This document shows, in pieces, positions 43,850 to 57,200 of a stretch of DNA of 64,000 bases. A program made the position numbers and the translations under genes. The stretch is taken from positions 76,775,992 through 76,839,991 of the forward strand of contig OZ038379.1 of the NCBI GenBank assembly GCA_964036045.1, given 5' to 3'. Numbering within the stretch: position 1 is the first letter of the stretch; each line of letters starts with the position of its first letter. The stretch is from Eutreptiella sp. 'Long Island Sound 2002' (lineage: Eukaryota; Euglenozoa; Euglenophyceae; Eutreptiales; Eutreptiaceae). The notes under the pieces were generated by a model that did no database searches, had not been told where the DNA came from, and was given only the letters and a program-made list of their open reading frames with translations.

Positions 43850-44671
43850 AGTCCGCGATACACAATCCTGACATAAGGTGTCCTGGACATTTCATTCCAT
43901 GTAGCGAGCAAATGCACCGTGTGTCCTCAGTACTTTACCGCATGTCCGGAGCAAATACACCGCGTGTCTTGGGCATTTTGGTGCATGACCAGACCAGATG
44001 CACTGTGTGTCCTCAGCATTTCATGACATGGCCAAAGCAAATGAACCATGTGTCTTCAGGAATTCACTGCATATCCGGTGCAAATACACCGTGTGTCCTG
44101 AGCAATTCCTTGCATGTCCACAGCAAATACACCGTGTGTCGTGAGCAATTCACTGTACGTCCATAGCATATACACCGTGTATCAGAAGTATTTCCTTGCA
44201 TGACGAGAGGAAGAACACCGTATCTTTTGAGCAATTCACTGCTTGTCCAGAGCACACACACGTTGTGTTCTGAGCAATTTAGTGCATGTCCCGAGCAAAT
44301 ACACCGTGTGTCTTCAGCAATTCACTAAATGTGGAGAGCAAATACGCCACTTATCCTTAGCATTTAACGTCGTCTCCAGAGCAAATACACCATGTGTCCT
44401 CAGCAATTCATTGGATGTGCAGAGCAAATACACCGCGTGTCGTGACCAACTCACTGCGTGAGTAGAGTAAATACAGCGTGCGTCATGAGCATTTCTCTGC
44501 ATGTTCAGAGCAAATACCCCGTGTGTCATAAGTACATCCGTGCATGACCAGAGGAAATACAACGTGTCTTCTTAGCAATTCACTGCATGCCGAGAGCAAA
44601 TGCACTGTGTGTCCTGTGCGTCATGAGCAATTCCGTGCACCTCAAGAGCAAAGGGGTGTGTCTCCTAAATA
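43850..44671. repeat. 43-bp satellite, diverged monomers, left of transposon
   Basis: Units with GAGCAATTCACTGCATGTCC, AGAGCAAATACACC and GTGTGTC, with GTGTGTC at 44091, 44134 and 44177 (43-bp step). Continuous with 47143 onward once the 2471-bp element is removed. Confidence 0.95.
44667..44671. other. Target-site duplication AAATA, left
   Basis: AAATA directly before CTTAGGCC, and again directly after GGCCTAAG at 47143-47147. Confidence 0.85.
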
Positions 44672-45349
44672 CTTAGGCCACGCTAACTGCCCACCCCCCT
44701 ACGCACAGGCTGGGCTCCGCGGGGCCATACTGGCCCCTTGTGAGTACACCCAAAAACAGGGTATGAATTCAGCACCTAGGGGACCCCTTGCACCTGGTAG
44801 GAAAAAATGAGTATCTCTACTTATTTAGAATGCTATTCTCATGTAACCACACCACAGTTGTCAAAACACAATAAGGATGCATGCATACTGGAAAAGCAGA
44901 GGAAGAAAGAAGGTTTCTAGAATACAACAAACCTTTCCGGTGTTACACACAAATGTATTATCCACCGAGGCGATGTAGTGCAAGAACTAGGGTAGCACAC
45001 ACTTGGCAAAGGTTGATGCACCATGTGTGTGCCCAATAATTGTCAATTGATAGTCACTCCAATTCATGCATCATAATCCAGGTCTCTATTTGCCATTGTT
45101 GAGAACTCCGGCCGGAAATTCTTCCAACTTTACACGGATGTAAAAACCAACCGTGTATTCCGGGAAATTTCTGAACCTGGGCGAAATTTCTTCCTGCTTT
45201 AGTAAAACACAAAAAAACAGTGCGCAAATCGCCAATAGTATCTGCACAGACATCGCAGAACGACATTGAGACGTGTAAGAGGGAAACCATAGAATACAGC
45301 AGTCAAAGCACACACCATTGTCAATCTAGCGCCGCTTCCTCGGGCGAGG

Positions 45350-46103
45350 TGCCTTGGTTTGGCACACTTACCAGTAAACAGCCCACCATTTGCTTGTGGT
45401 GCCTGGTCACCAGGCATCTCACTGTTAGCACCACCAGTGGCACCACGTCCATTCTGTGTCTGCTGGGACGGTGGGAATGGGCTGCAAACGTGCCCAACGC
45501 CTTGTTGGGTGGAGGCTTTGATCCAGGCTTGGAGCTTTGCTGTGAGGGGCTTGCTCCAGCCTGTGATTTCTTAACCTTGGCGGGTGTGCCGTCCCCCTGC
45601 TTGCCAGTTGACTTCGGGCGGGGGGGGGGTTATGGGACTCACCGTCCTCTTCCTCTGGTTGGGTAGCCTCCTCGTCTTGATCTACATACCTCCTCCCCGT
45701 ACAATCTACTGGAAACCCATCTGCAAGGTATTCACACACTCAGTCCCACTGGATTGGTGCCTCAGTGTCGCAGTTCGACACAGCGGCCCTCAGATCAGTA
45801 ACACATGACTCGGGAATAGACTTCACCTCATACAAGTATGCAACTGCAATGTTCATAGGGAACATGCTTTTGAATGGATAGGGGTGCAGAAGAATTTGGT
45901 TGCTCTGTGCAAACCATTACCCATGTACTATGCGGCTGAAACAAATCTAATGCATACAGCAAATAACAGAACACTTCAACGGGAATGGCACTCGTCAGGG
46001 TGCCTTGGCTTTGGCTTTGGTTTGGCGGCTGGTTTAAGCTGTGGTTCTGGTGCAGGGGCGTCAGCAGCAGCAGTTCCCTCACTTCCACTAACGTGCCCTT
46101 CAT
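45350..46103 (-). pseudogene. Decayed paralogue of the gene B C-terminal part
   Basis: The minus-strand AIPVEVFCYLLYALD aligns with MPVEIFSFLLSLVPV of gene B. After a frameshift, AVAYLYEVKSIPESCVTDLR aligns with FALLGEETVVPDEFVQSIR. Then DGFPVDCTGRRYVDQDEEA aligns with AGFPVDCSGVR, the TAG, and VDEDPEE. A TGA at 45740-45742 interrupts the frame where B has an acidic residue. Downstream a Gly/Asn/Gln-rich stretch (NGRGATGGANSEMPGDQAPQ) ends at a GTAAGT donor-like site near 45373. The N-terminal two thirds of gene B are missing. At least one frameshift and one nonsense codon make it non-functional as read. Confidence 0.75.
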
Positions 46104-46340
46104 TGTTCACCAGGTTTTCGGGCTGTGTACCAACATTTTAAGAGACTTCCATAGAAGACATCGCTTGAAAAGTAAGAAAACATGAGATGCAGAGTGTAAA
46201 CATGGGGATATCTAGGTGCTCAGACAGCGATATTAACCAACTTAGTTCAAATTTGGAGAAACCAGGCTCAAAAACAGACAGTGCCGTACAACAGGGATGA
46301 CACAGTGCTGAAGGCTATGAAATTGACGTTGATCGGAAAG

Positions 46341-46936
46341 CTGGGCGAAATTTCGCCCAGGTCTAGCAGTTTCAAATGATACCAGGCTCAAAATCATGAA
46401 AGTCTGGCGCCTGGTGGGCTTGATGGGCCCAAGTGACAGTGAGGCAAAGGGCAACATATCAGGCACAGGACAAGCAAAGAAACAACAGGAGGGGGGTTAG
46501 GGGAAGTTTCACCCAGGATCACTGATTGGTGTTTTTGACCTGTACATTTTGCAGAAGAGGCGGAGCTGGGGGAAATTTCGCCCAGGGTCATCAAGACATC
46601 AAAATATGTACACCTCTTTTGCTATCCGGGGGGGCTGGGGGAAATTTCTCCCAGGTTTGGGACAATTGGCAAATAGAGACAGTGAATTTGAGTTTCAAAG
46701 TGTGTATGCATGGGACAGTGAGGCAAATGGCAACATATCGGGCACAATACAAGCAAATAAACAACAGGGGGGGGGGGGCTGGGAGAAATTTCACCAAGGA
46801 TCACTCATTGTTGATTTTGACCTATACATTTTGCAGAAAAGGCGGAGCTGGGGAAAATTTCGCCTAGGCTCATCAAGACATCAAAATATGTATACCTTTT
46901 TTGCTATCCGGGGGGGCTGGGGGAAATTTCGCCCAG
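46341..46936. repeat. Regularly spaced palindrome array, small copy
   Basis: Palindromes of the form CTGGGCGAAATTTCGCCCAG start at 46341, 46497, 46566, 46635, 46779, 46848 and 46917. Within sub-blocks the step is exactly 69 bp. The block 46435-46713 is duplicated as about 46714-46990 (280-bp tandem duplication), which explains the 46497/46566/46635 and 46779/46848/46917 triplets. Gly/Phe-rich open frames here are artefacts. Confidence 0.9.
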
Positions 46937-47142
46937 GTTTGGGAAAATTGGCAAATAGAAAATTTGAATTTGAGTTTCAAAGTGTGTATGCATAGGACAC
47001 ACAATAAATGTATAATTATTCTTCACCACCTATCACACTACATGCGACACATGGAAAACATACACACAAAAAAAAGACACATAAAAGGCGACAAACTGCC
47101 CATGTTTGGGTCGTAAGGGGCGGGTAGTTAGCGTGGCCTAAG

Positions 47143-48224
47143 AAATAGTTCATTGCACGACGAAAGCAAACACACCTTGTGTCGTGAGCAATTCCCTGCA
47201 TGACGAGGGCCAATGCATCGGGTGTCCTAGACAATTCATTTGATGTATAGAAGAAATGTACCGTGTGTCCTGAGCTATTAATTGCATGCCCACAGCAAAT
47301 AGATGCTGTGTGCCGAGCGTTTCGCTACATGATCAGAGCAAATAACCCGTGTGTCCTGAGCATTTCATTACACGATGAGAGAAAATAAACCTCGTGTCCT
47401 CAGCAATTTACTACATGACCACAGCCAATACATCGGATGTCCTCATCATTTTACAGCATGTTGAGAGCAAATATTTCCAATGTTCATAGCGATTCAGTCC
47501 ATTTCCAGAGCAAATACAACCATTGTCCCGAGCAATTCAATGCATGTCCATAGCCAATACACCGTGTGTCCTAAGCGTTTCAATGCATCTCCACAACCAA
47601 CACAACGTGTGTATTGAGCAATTCACCGCATGTCCAAAGCAAATACACCGTGGGTCCTCTGTCTCGTGAGCAATTCACCACATTTCTTGAGCAAATACAC
47701 GGCGTGTCTTGAGCAATTCACTGCAGGACCAAAGCAAACGTATTGTGTGTCCTGGGCAATTCAGCGCATGTGCAGAGCAAACAAATCCCGTGTAATGAGC
47801 ATTTCACTGCATGTTCAAAGCAAATACACGGTGCATAATGAGGAGTGCAGTACATGTCCAAAGCAAATATGCCGCATGTCCGAAGTGATTCACGACATGT
47901 CCAGAGCCAATACACCGTGTGTCAGAAGTGTCTCCTTGCATGAGCAGAGGAAAAACACCGCGTGTGCTGAGCAATTCACTGCCCGCCCACAGCAAACACA
48001 CCTTGTGTCTTAAGCATTTGCCTGCATGTCAGGAACAAATACACCGTGTGTCTTGAGCAATTCACTGTAGGTGGAGAGAAAATACACCGTGTGTCCTTAG
48101 CAGTTCACGTCATCTCTACGGCAAATACACCATGTGTCCCAAGCAATTCATTGGATGTGCAAAGCAAATACACCGTGTGTCTTGACCACCTCACTGCTAG
48201 ACTAGAGCGAATACACCATGCGTC
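47143..48224. repeat. 43-bp satellite, diverged monomers, right of transposon
   Basis: Continuation of the 43-bp satellite with no higher-order period. Starts at the AAATA target duplication (47143-47147). Confidence 0.95.
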
Positions 48225-51200
48225 ATGAGCATTTCACTGCATGTCTTACGCAAATACACCGTGTGTCATGAGCCATTCGCTGCGTACCAAGAGCAATGCA
48301 CCGTGTGTACAGAGTGGTCCGCTGCTTGACCAAGGCAAACACAATGTGTGTCTCGAGGAATTCAGTGCACGACAAGAGCAAATACACCGTCGTCTTGAGG
48401 GATTCGCTGCACAACCACACAAAAATACACCGTGTGTCCCGAGCAAAGAACCGCATGTCTAGAGGAAGATAGCCGTGTGTCATGAGCAATCCACTACCTG
48501 ACCGGAGCAACTCAATGCACCACCAGAGCAAATACATCGTATGCTTTGAGCAATGCACTCCATCTCAAGAGCAAATACATCACGTGTCCAGACCATTTCA
48601 CTGCATGTCTAGAGCAAATACACCGTGTGTCCTGACCAATGCACTGCATGTCCAGAGTAAATACAACGTGTCTCCTTAGGAATTAGCCGCATGTCTAGAG
48701 GGAATACACCCTGTGCCCCTTTGTCTTGAGCCATTCACTGCATCTCCAAAGGGAATACACCATGTGTCCTCAGCATTCCCTTGCATGACCAGAGGGAATA
48801 CACTCTGTCTTCTTAGCAATTTCCTGCATGTCTAGACCGAATACACCGTGTTTCTTGTGGCTCGTGAGCAATTCATTTCATGCCTAAACCAAATATGCCG
48901 TGTGTCTTGAGAAACTTATTGCATGACCACACCAAACACACTGTGTGTTTTGAGCAATTCACAGCATGTCGAGAGCACATACACCGTGTGTCTTGACCAT
49001 TTCCTTGCAGGTAGAGAGTAAATACACCGCGTGGCCTGAGAGTTTCACAGCATGTCTAGAGCAAATACACGGTGAGTCTTGCGCGGTTCATTGCATGTGG
49101 AGCACAAATACACCGCGCGTCTAGAGTGTTTCTCGGCATGTTCACAGCAAACACATCGCGTGTCTTGAGCAACTCGCTGCGTTACAAGAGCAAATGCATG
49201 TTCGTCAAGAGCATTTCACTGCATGTCGAGAGCAAATACACCGTGTGTCATGAGCCATTCGCTGTGTACCAAGAGCAATGCACCGTGTGTACAGAGTGGT
49301 CCGCTGCGTGGCCAAGGCAAACACAATGTTTGTCTCGAGCAATTCAGTGCACGACAAGAGCAAATACACCGTCGTCTTGAGGGATTCACTACACAACCAA
49401 ACAAAAATACACCCTGTGTCCCGAGCAAAGAGCTGCATGTCTAGAGGAAGATAGCCGTGTGTCATGAGCAATCCACTACCTGACCGGAGCAATTCAATGC
49501 ACCACCAGAGCAAATACATTGTATGCTTTGAGCAATGCACTCCATCTCAAGAGCAAATACATCACGTGTCCAGACCATTTCACTGCATGTCTAGAGCAAA
49601 TACACCGTGTGTCCTGACCAATGCACTGCCTGTCCAGAGTAAATACAACGTGTCTGCTTAGGAATTCGCCGCATGTCTAGAGGGAATACACCCTGTGCCC
49701 CTGTGTCTTGAGCCATTCACTGCATCTCCAAAGCGAATACACCATGTGTCCTCAGCATTCCCTTGCATGACCAGAGGGAATACACTCTGTCTTCTTAGCA
49801 ATTTCCTGCATGTCTAGACGGAATACACCGTGTTTCTTGTGGCTCGTGAGCAATTCAGTTCATGCCTAGACCAAAGATGCCGTGTGTCTTGAGAAACTTA
49901 TTGCATGACCACACCAAACACACTGTGTGTTTTGAGCAATTCACAGCATGTCGAGAGCACATACACCGTGTGTCTTGACCATTTCCTTGCAGGTAGAGAG
50001 CAAATACACCGCGTGGCCTTAGAGTTTCACAGCATGTCTAGAGCAAATACACGGTGAGTCTTGCGCGGTTCATTGCATGTGGAGCACAAATACACCGCGC
50101 GTCTAGAGTGTTTCTCGGCATGTTCACAGCAAACACATTGCGTGTCTTGAGCAACTCGCTGCGTTACAAGAGCAAATGCACGTTCGTCAAGAGCATTTCA
50201 CTGCATGTCGAGAGCAAATACACCGTGTGTCATGAGCCATTCGCTGCGTACCAAGAGCAATGCACCGTGTGTACAGAGTGGTCCGCTGCGTGACCAAGGC
50301 AAACACAATGTGTGTCTCGAGGAATTCAGTGCACGACAAGAGCAAATACACCGTCGTCTTGAGGGATTCGCTGCACAACCAAATAAAAATACACCGTGTG
50401 TCCCGAGCAAAGAACCGCATGTCTAGAGGAAGATAGCCGTGTGTCATGAGCAATCCACTACCTGACCGGAGCAATTCAATGCACCACCAGAGCAAATACA
50501 TCGTATGCTTTGAGCAATGCACTCCATCTCAAGAGCAAATACATCACGTGTCAAGACCATTTCACTGCATGTCTAGAGCAAATACACCGTGTGTCCTGAC
50601 CAATGCACTGCCTGTCCAGAGTAAATACAACGTGTCTGCTTAGGAATTCGCCGCATGTCTAGAGGGAATACACCCTGTGCCCCTGTGTCTTGAGCCATTC
50701 ACTGCATCTCCAAAGCGAATACACCATGTGTCCTCGGCATTCCCTTGCATGACCAGAGGGAATACACTCTGTCTTCTTAGCAATTTCCTGCATGTCTAGA
50801 CCGAATACACCGTGTTTTTTGTGGCTCCTGAGCAATGCAGTTCATGCCTAGACCAAATATGCCGTGTGTCTTGAGAAACTTATTGCATGACCACAGCAAA
50901 CACATTGTGTGTTTTGAGCAATTCACAGCATGTCGAGAGCACATACACCGTGTGTCTTGACCATTTCCTTGCAGGTAGAGAGCAAATACACCGCGTGGCC
51001 TGAGAGTTTCACAGCATGTCTGGAGCAAATACACGGTGAGTCTTGCGCGGTTCATTGCATGTGGACCACAAATACACCGCGCGTCTAGAGTGTTTCTCGG
51101 CATGTTCACAGCAAACACATCGCGTGTCTTGAGCAACTCGCTGCGTTACAAGAGCAAATGCACGTTCGTCAAGAGCATTTCACTGCATGTCGAGAGCAAA

Positions 51201-54200
51201 TACACCGTGTGTCATGAGCCATTCGCTGCGTACCAAGAGCAATGCACCGTGTGTACAGAGTGGTCCACTGCGTGACCAAGGCAAACACACTGTGTGTCTC
51301 GAGGAATTCAGTGCACGACAAGAGCAAATACACCGTCGTCTTGAGGGATTCGCTGCACAACCACATAAAAATACACCGTGTGTCCCGAGCAAAGAACCGC
51401 ATGTCTAGAGGAAGATAGCCGTGTGTCATGAGCAATCCACTACCTGACCGGAGCAATCCAATGCACCACCAGAGCAAATACATCGTATGCTTTGAGCAAT
51501 GCACTCCATCTCAAGAGCAAATACATCACGTGTCCAGACCATTTCACTGCATGTCTAGAGCAAATACACCGTGTGTCCTGACCAATGCACTGCCTGTCCA
51601 GAGTAAATACAACGTGTCTCCTTAGGTATTCGCCGCATGTCTAGAGGGAATACACCCTGTGCCCCTGTGTCTTGAGCCATTCACTGCATCTCCAAAGCGA
51701 ATACACCATGTGTCCTCAGCATTCCCTTGCATGACCAGAGGGAATACACTCTGTCTTCTTAGCAGTTTCCTGCATGTCTAGACCGAATACACCGTGTTTC
51801 TTGTGGCTCGTGAGCAATTCAGTTCATGCCTAGACCAAATATGCCGTGTGTCTTGAGAAACTTATTGCATGACCACAGCAAACACACTGTGTGTTTTGAG
51901 CAATTCACAGCATGTCGAGAGCACATACACCATGTGTCTTGACCATTTCCTTGCAGGTAGAGAGCAAATACACCGCGTGGCCTGAGGGTTTCACAGCATG
52001 TCTAGAGCAAATACACGGTGAGTCTTGCGCGGTTCATTGCATGTGGAGCACAAACACACCGCGCGTCTAGAGTGTTTCTCGGCATGTTCACAGCAAACAC
52101 ATCGCGTGTCTTGAGCAACTCGCTGCGTTACAAGAGCAAATGCACGTTCGTCAAGAGCATTTCACTGCATGTCTTACGCAAATACACCGTGTGTCATGAG
52201 CCATTCGCTGCGTACCAAGAGCAATGCACCGTGTGTACAGAGTGGTCCGCTGCGTGACCAAGGCAAACACAATGTGTGTCTCGAGGAATTCAGTGCACGA
52301 CAAGAGCAAATACACCGTCGTCTTGAGGGATTCGCTGCATAACCACACAAAAATACACTGTGTGTCCCGAGCAAAGAACCGCACGTCTGGAGGAAGATAG
52401 CCGTGTGTCATGAGCAATCCACTACCTGACCGGAGCAATCCAATGCACCACCAGAGCAAATACACTGTATGCTTTGAGCAATGCACTCCATCTCAAGAGC
52501 AAATACATCACGTGTCCAGACCATTTCACTGCATGTCTAGAGCAAATACACCGTGTGTCCTGACCAATGCACTGCCTGTCTAGAGTAAATACAACGTGTC
52601 TCCTTAGGAATTCGCCGCATGTCTAGAGGGAATACACCCTGTGCCCCTGTGTCTTGAGCCATTCACTGCATCTCCAAAGCGAATACACCATGTGTCCTCA
52701 GCATTCCCTTGCATGACCAGAGGGAATACACTCTGTCTTCTTAGCAATTTCCTGCATGTCTAGACCGAATACACCGTGTTTCTTGTGGCTCCTGAGCAAT
52801 GCAGTTCATGCCTAGACCAAATATGCTGTGTGTCTTGAGAAACTTATTGCATGACCACAGCAAATACACTGTGTGTTTTGAGCAATTCACAGCATGTCGA
52901 GAGCACATACACCATGTGTCTTGACCATTTCCTTGCAGGTAGAGAGCAAATACACCGCCCGGCCTGAGAGTTTCATAGCATGTCTAGAGCAAATACACGG
53001 TGAGTCTTGCGCGGTTCATTGCATGTGGAGCACAAATACACCGCGCGTCTAGAGTGTTTCTCGGCATGTTCACAGCAAACACATCGCGTGTCTTGAGCAA
53101 CTCGCTGCGTTACAAGAGCAAATGCATGTTCGTCAAGAGCATTTCACTGCATGTCGAGAGCAAATACACCGTGTGTCATGAGCCATTCGCTGCGTACCAA
53201 GAGCAATGCACCGTGTGTACAGAGTGGTCCGCTGCGTGACCAAGGCAAACACAATGTGTGTCTCGAGCAATTCAGTGCACGACAAGAGCAAATACACCGT
53301 CGTCTTGAGGGATTCGCTGCACAACCACATAAAAATACACCGTGTGTCCCGAGCAAAGAACCGCATGTCTAGAGGAAGATAGCCGTGTGTCATGAGCAAT
53401 CCACTACCTGACCGGAGCAATTCAATGCACCACCAGAGCAAATACATCGTATGCTTTGAGCAATGCACTCCATCTCAAGAGCAAATACATCACGTGTCCA
53501 GACCATTTCACTGCATGTCTAGAGCAAATACACCGTGTGTCCTGACCAATGCACTGCCTGTCCAGAGTAAATACAACGTGTCTCCTTAGGAATTCGCCGC
53601 ATGTCTAGAGGGAATACACCCTGTGCCCCTGTGTCTTGAGCCATTCACTGCATCTCCAAAGCGAATACACCATGTGTCCTCAGCATTCCCTTGCATGACC
53701 AGAGGGAATACACTCTGTCTTCTTAGCAGTTTCCTGCATGTCTAGACCGAATACACCGTGTTTCTTGTGGCTCGTGAGCAATTCAGTTCATGCCTAGACC
53801 AAATATGCCGTGTGTCTTGAGAAACTTATTGCATGACCACAGCAAACACACTGCGTGTTTTGAGCAATTCACAGCATGTCGAGAGCACATACACCATGTG
53901 TCTTGACCATTTCCTTGCAGGTAGAGAGCAAATACACCGCGTGGCCTGAGGGTTTCACAGCATGTCTAGAGCAAATACACGGTGAGTCTTGCGCGGTTCA
54001 TTGCATGTGGAGCACAAATACACCGCGCGTCTAGAGTGTTTCTCGGCATGTTCACAGCAAACACATCGCGTGTCTTGAGCAACTCGCTGCGTTACAAGAG
54101 CAAATGCACGTTCGTCAAGAGCATTTCACTGCATGTCTTACGCAAATACACCGTGTGTCATGAGCCATTCGCTGCGTACCAAGAGCAATGCACCGTGTGT

Positions 54201-57200
54201 ACAGAGTGGTCCGCTGCGTGACCAAGGCAAACACAATGTGTGTCTCGAGGAATTCAGTGCACGACAAGAGCAAATACACCGTCGTCTTGAGGGATTCGCT
54301 GCATAACCACACAAAAATACACTGTGTGTCCCGAGCAAAGAACCGCACGTCTAGAGGAAGATAGCCGTGTGTCATGAGCAATCCACTACCTGACCGGAGC
54401 AATTCAATGAACCACGAGAGCAAATACACTGTATGCTTTGAGCAATGCACTCCATCTCAAGAGCAAATACATCACGTGTCCAGACCATTTCACTGCATGT
54501 CTAGAGCAAATACACCGTGTGTCCTGACAAATGCACTGCCTGTCCAGAGTAAATACAACGTGTCTCCTTAGGAATTCGCCGCATGTCTAGAGGGAATACA
54601 CCCTGTGCCCCTGTGTCTTGAGCCATTCACTGCATCTCCAAAGCGAATACACCATGTGTCCTCAGCATTCCCTTGCATGACCAGAGGGAATACACTCTGT
54701 CTTCTTAGCAATTTCCTGCATGTCTAGACCGAATACACCGTGTTTCTTGTGGCTCCTGAGCAATGCAGTTCATGCCTAGACCAAATATGCTGTGTGTCTT
54801 GAGAAACTTATTGCATGACCACAGCAAATACACTGTGTGTTTTGAGCAATTCACAGCATGTCGAGAGCACATACACCATGTGTCTTGACCATTTCCTTGC
54901 AGGTAGAGAGCAAATACACCGCCCGGCCTGAGAGTTTCACAGCATGTCTAGAGCAAATACACGGTGAGTCTTGCGCGGTTCATTGCATGTGGAGCACAAA
55001 TACACCGCGCGTCTAGAGTGTTTCTCGGCATGTTCACAGCAAACACATCGCGTGTCTTGAGCAACTCGCTGCGTTACAAGAGCAAATGCATGTTCGTCAA
55101 GAGCATTTCACTGCATGTCGAGAGCAAATACACCGTGTGTCATGAGCCATTCGCTGCGTACCAAGAGCAATGCACCGTGTGTACAGAGTGGTCCGCTGCG
55201 TGACCAAGGCAAACACAATGTGTGTCTCGAGCAATTCAGTGCACGACAAGAGCAAATACACCGTCGTCTTGAGGGATTCGCTGCACAACCACATAAAAAT
55301 ACACCGTGTGTCCCGAGCAAAGAACCGCATGTCTAGAGGAAGATAGCCGTGTGTCATGAGCAATCCACTACCTGACCGGAGCAATTCAATGCACCACCAG
55401 AGCAAATACATCGTATGCTTTGAGCCATGCACTCCATCTCAAGAGCAAATACATCACGTGTCCAGACCATTTCACTGCATGTCTAGAGCAAATACACCGT
55501 GTGTCCTGACCAATGCACTGCCTGCCAGAGTAAATACAACGTGTCTCCTTAGGAATTCGCCGCATGTCTAGAGGGAATACACCCTGTGCCCGTGTGTCTT
55601 GAGCCATTCACTGCATCTCCAAAGCGAATACACCATGTGATCTCAGCATTCCCTTGCATGACCAGAGGGAATACACTCTGTCTTCTTAGCAATTTCCTGC
55701 ATGTCTAGACCGAATACACCGTGTTTCTTGTGGCTCGTGAGCAATTCAGTTCATGCCTAGACCAAAGATGCCGTGTGTCTTGAGAAGCTTATTGCATGAC
55801 CACAGCAAACACACTGTGTGTTTTGAGCAATTCACAGCATGTCGAGAGCACATACACCGTGTGTCTTGACCATTTCCTTGCAGGTAGAGAGCAAATACAC
55901 CGCCCGGCCTGAGAGTTTCACAGCATGTCTAGAGCAAATACACGGTGAGTCTTGCGCGGTTCATTGCATGTGGAGCACAAATACACCGCGCGTCTAGAGT
56001 GTTTCTCGGCATGTTCCCAGCAAACACATCGCGTGTCTTGAGCAACTCGCTGCGTTACAAGAGCAAATGCACGTTCGTCAAGAGCATTTCACTGCATGTC
56101 GAGAGCAAATACACCGTGTGTCATGAGCCATTCGCTGCGTACCAAGAGCAATGCACCGTGTGTACAGAGTGGTCCGCTGCGTGACCAAGGCGAACACAAT
56201 GTGTGTCTCGAGCAATTCAGTGCACGACAAGAGCACATACACCGTCGTCTTGAGGGATTCGCTGCACAACCACATAAAAATACACCGTGTGTCCCGAGCA
56301 AAGAACCGCATGTCTAGAGGAAGATAGCCGTGTGTCATGAGCAATCCACTACCTGACCGGAGCAATTCAATGCACCACCAGAGCAAATACATCGTATGCT
56401 TTGAGCAATGCACTCCATCTCAAGAGCAAATACATCACGTGTCCAGACCATTTCACTGCATGTCTAGAGCAAATACACCGTGTGTCCTGACCAATGCACT
56501 GCCTGCCCAGAGTAAATACAACGTGTCTCCTTAGGAATTCGCCGCATGTCTAGAGGGAATACACCCTGTGCCCCTGTGTCTTGAGCCATTCACTGCATCT
56601 CCAAAGCGAATACACCATGTGTCCTCAGCATTCCCTTGCATGACCAGAGGGAATACACTCTGTCTTCTTAGCAATTTCCTGCATGTCTAGACCGAATACA
56701 CCGTGTTTCTTGTGGCTCGTGAGCAATTCAGTTCATGCCTAGACCAAACATGCCGTGTGTCTTGAGAAACTTATTGCATGACCACAGCAAACACACTGTG
56801 TGTTTTGAGTAATTCACAGCATGTCGAGAGCACATACACCGTGTGTCTTGACCATTTCCTTGCAGGTAGAGAGCAAATACACCGCGTGGCCTGAGAGTTT
56901 CACAGCATGTCTAGAGCAAATACACGGTGAGTCTTGCGCGGTTCATTGCATGTGGAGCACAAATACACCGCGCGTCTAGAGTGTTTCTCGGCATGTTCAC
57001 AGCAAACACATCGCGTGTCTTGAGCAACTCGCTGCGTTACAAGAGCAAATGCACATTCGTCAAGAGCATTTCACTGCATGTCGAGAGCAAATACACCGTG
57101 TGTCATGAGCCATTCGTTGCGTACCAAGAGCAATGCACCGTGTGTACAGAGTGGTCCACTGCGTGACCAAGGCAAACACACTGTGTGTCTCGAGCAATTC

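Larger units (their letters stand above)
44672..47142 (-). mobile_element. DNA transposon, small copy (2471 bp), probably non-autonomous
   Basis: Left end CTTAGGCCACGCTAACTGCC then CACCC; the right end is its inverted match (GGTAGTTAGCGTGGCCTAAG), with 23 of the first 25 bases agreeing. AAATA duplications flank it. It is inserted in the 43-bp satellite, and excision leaves roughly one normal-length monomer. Compared with the 6552-bp copy, CTTAGGC and GCCCACCC are conserved at the same spacing. It keeps only a decayed C-terminal relative of gene B (45350-46103) and its own palindrome version. No intact transposase gene is visible, so it probably relied on a relative for movement. Confidence 0.9.

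Noticed and set aside
46526-46995. Gly/Trp/Phe-rich frames (RSWGKFRPG-like)
   Set aside because: They are translations of the palindrome array of the small transposon.
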